This document shows, piece by piece, positions 6,086 to 6,434 of a stretch of DNA of 6,434 nt (the stretch's first letter is position 1; every line of letters begins with the position of its first letter). A program made the position numbers and the translations under genes. The notes beneath the pieces were generated by a model, which saw only the letters and a list, made by a program, of their open reading frames with translations, had not been told where the DNA came from and did no database searches. This stretch comes from Planctomycetota bacterium (GTDB taxonomy: Bacteria; Planctomycetota; GCA-002687715; DRQF01): contig WFTN01000598.1 in NCBI GenBank assembly GCA_015485455.1, positions 1-6,434 on the forward strand. Reading direction: 5' to 3'.

Positions 6086-6434
6086 CTAAGCGACGTTGGT
6101 GCCGTGTTTTGGTCTTTTCGCCTTCGTTTCTAAGCCTGCCATTTCTCTCAGGGCACCGTCCACGTAGCGTTCGACCATGGCTTTTCGCCATGAGACGATG
6201 AAGTCCGTGTTGTCTAAGGGCGCCGCAGGCTTCCGAGCAAGCTTGGCGGCTTCAGCAATCGCCTCTTCGGTAAATTCCTTGCCGATCAGTGAATCCTGAG
6301 CATCTTGGGCCACTGTTGGTGAGGAACGTACTGCTCCCAAGTAAATGGAGCAAGCAGTGACGATGTTCTTCTCATCGACGCTGACTGTGGCCCCGACTCC
6401 GAGAACAGGAAAGTCGATGGTGCCCCGCCTGCGG
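6086..6434 (-). CDS. C-terminal part of FAD-binding (medium) subunit, molybdenum hydroxylase family
   Basis: The frame is open to the window edge, so the 5' part is missing; 115 residues are visible, ending at TAG. The segment starts RRRGTIDFPVLGVGATVSVD and continues with ACSIYLGAV, SSPTVAQDA, LIGKEFTEEAIAEAAKLA and a late SWRKAMVERYVDGAL. This is the order of the CO dehydrogenase flavoprotein C-terminal domain found in the medium subunit of xanthine dehydrogenases, CO dehydrogenases and related enzymes. Such subunits pass electrons between FAD and the iron-sulfur subunit, beside a large molybdopterin subunit. Being the C-terminal domain, it does not show the FAD-binding motifs, and the exact substrate cannot be told. 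The internal GTG at 6340 is not the start, because the family pattern extends upstream. Partner genes would lie outside the window. Confidence 0.82.
   Translation of the reverse strand, partial: RRRGTIDFPVLGVGATVSVDEKNIVTACSIYLGAVRSSPTVAQDAQDSLIGKEFTEEAIAEAAKLARKPAAPLDNTDFIVSWRKAMVERYVDGALREMAGLETKAKRPKHGTNVA

Overview
The window appears to come from a Gram-negative bacterium of moderate GC content: it encodes an outer-membrane beta-barrel C-terminus, three proteins with signal peptides and a membrane histidine kinase. The large DUF1570-like metalloprotease and the tandem-thioredoxin protein resemble proteins common in Planctomycetota, but taxonomy is only a weak guess. UGA is an ordinary stop in at least two genes here, so the standard code applies.

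The central finding is on the minus strand at 3129-4133. Three adjacent open frames, which simple gene calling would split, lie in the same reading frame and are separated only by two in-frame UGA codons. Each UGA sits exactly where the first cysteine of a thioredoxin active site (W-C-x-x-C) is expected: W-UGA-G-P-C in an N-terminal TlpA-like domain and W-UGA-G-Y-C in a second, C-terminal thioredoxin-like domain. The simplest reading is one secreted 334-residue selenoprotein with two selenocysteines, one per redox centre. It starts at a GTG behind a perfect AAGGAGG ribosome site and ends at UAG. A SECIS-like hairpin with an AGUU loop follows the second UGA at suitable spacing; a weaker structure follows the first.

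Layout: 2-2951 (+) is a tight three-gene operon: the C-terminus of an outer-membrane barrel protein, a small periplasmic protein related to phosphate-binding PstS-like proteins, and a hybrid histidine kinase (Cache-like sensor, HAMP, HisKA, HATPase, receiver). The genes overlap as TGATG and ATGA, which suggests a coupled envelope-sensing unit. 2952-3128 is a convergent intergenic region with several hairpins. 3129-4133 (-) is the double-Sec protein. 4134-4357 is a divergent intergenic region with a candidate -10 box almost touching the downstream start codon. 4358-5989 (+) is a secreted HExxH metalloprotease. 5990-6085 holds a long hairpin, likely a bidirectional terminator. 6086-6434 (-) is the C-terminal part of an FAD-binding subunit of a xanthine dehydrogenase/CO dehydrogenase-type molybdenum hydroxylase, cut by the window edge.

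No selenocysteine machinery (selA, selB, selC, selD) is present in the window, so the Sec interpretation predicts those genes elsewhere in the genome.
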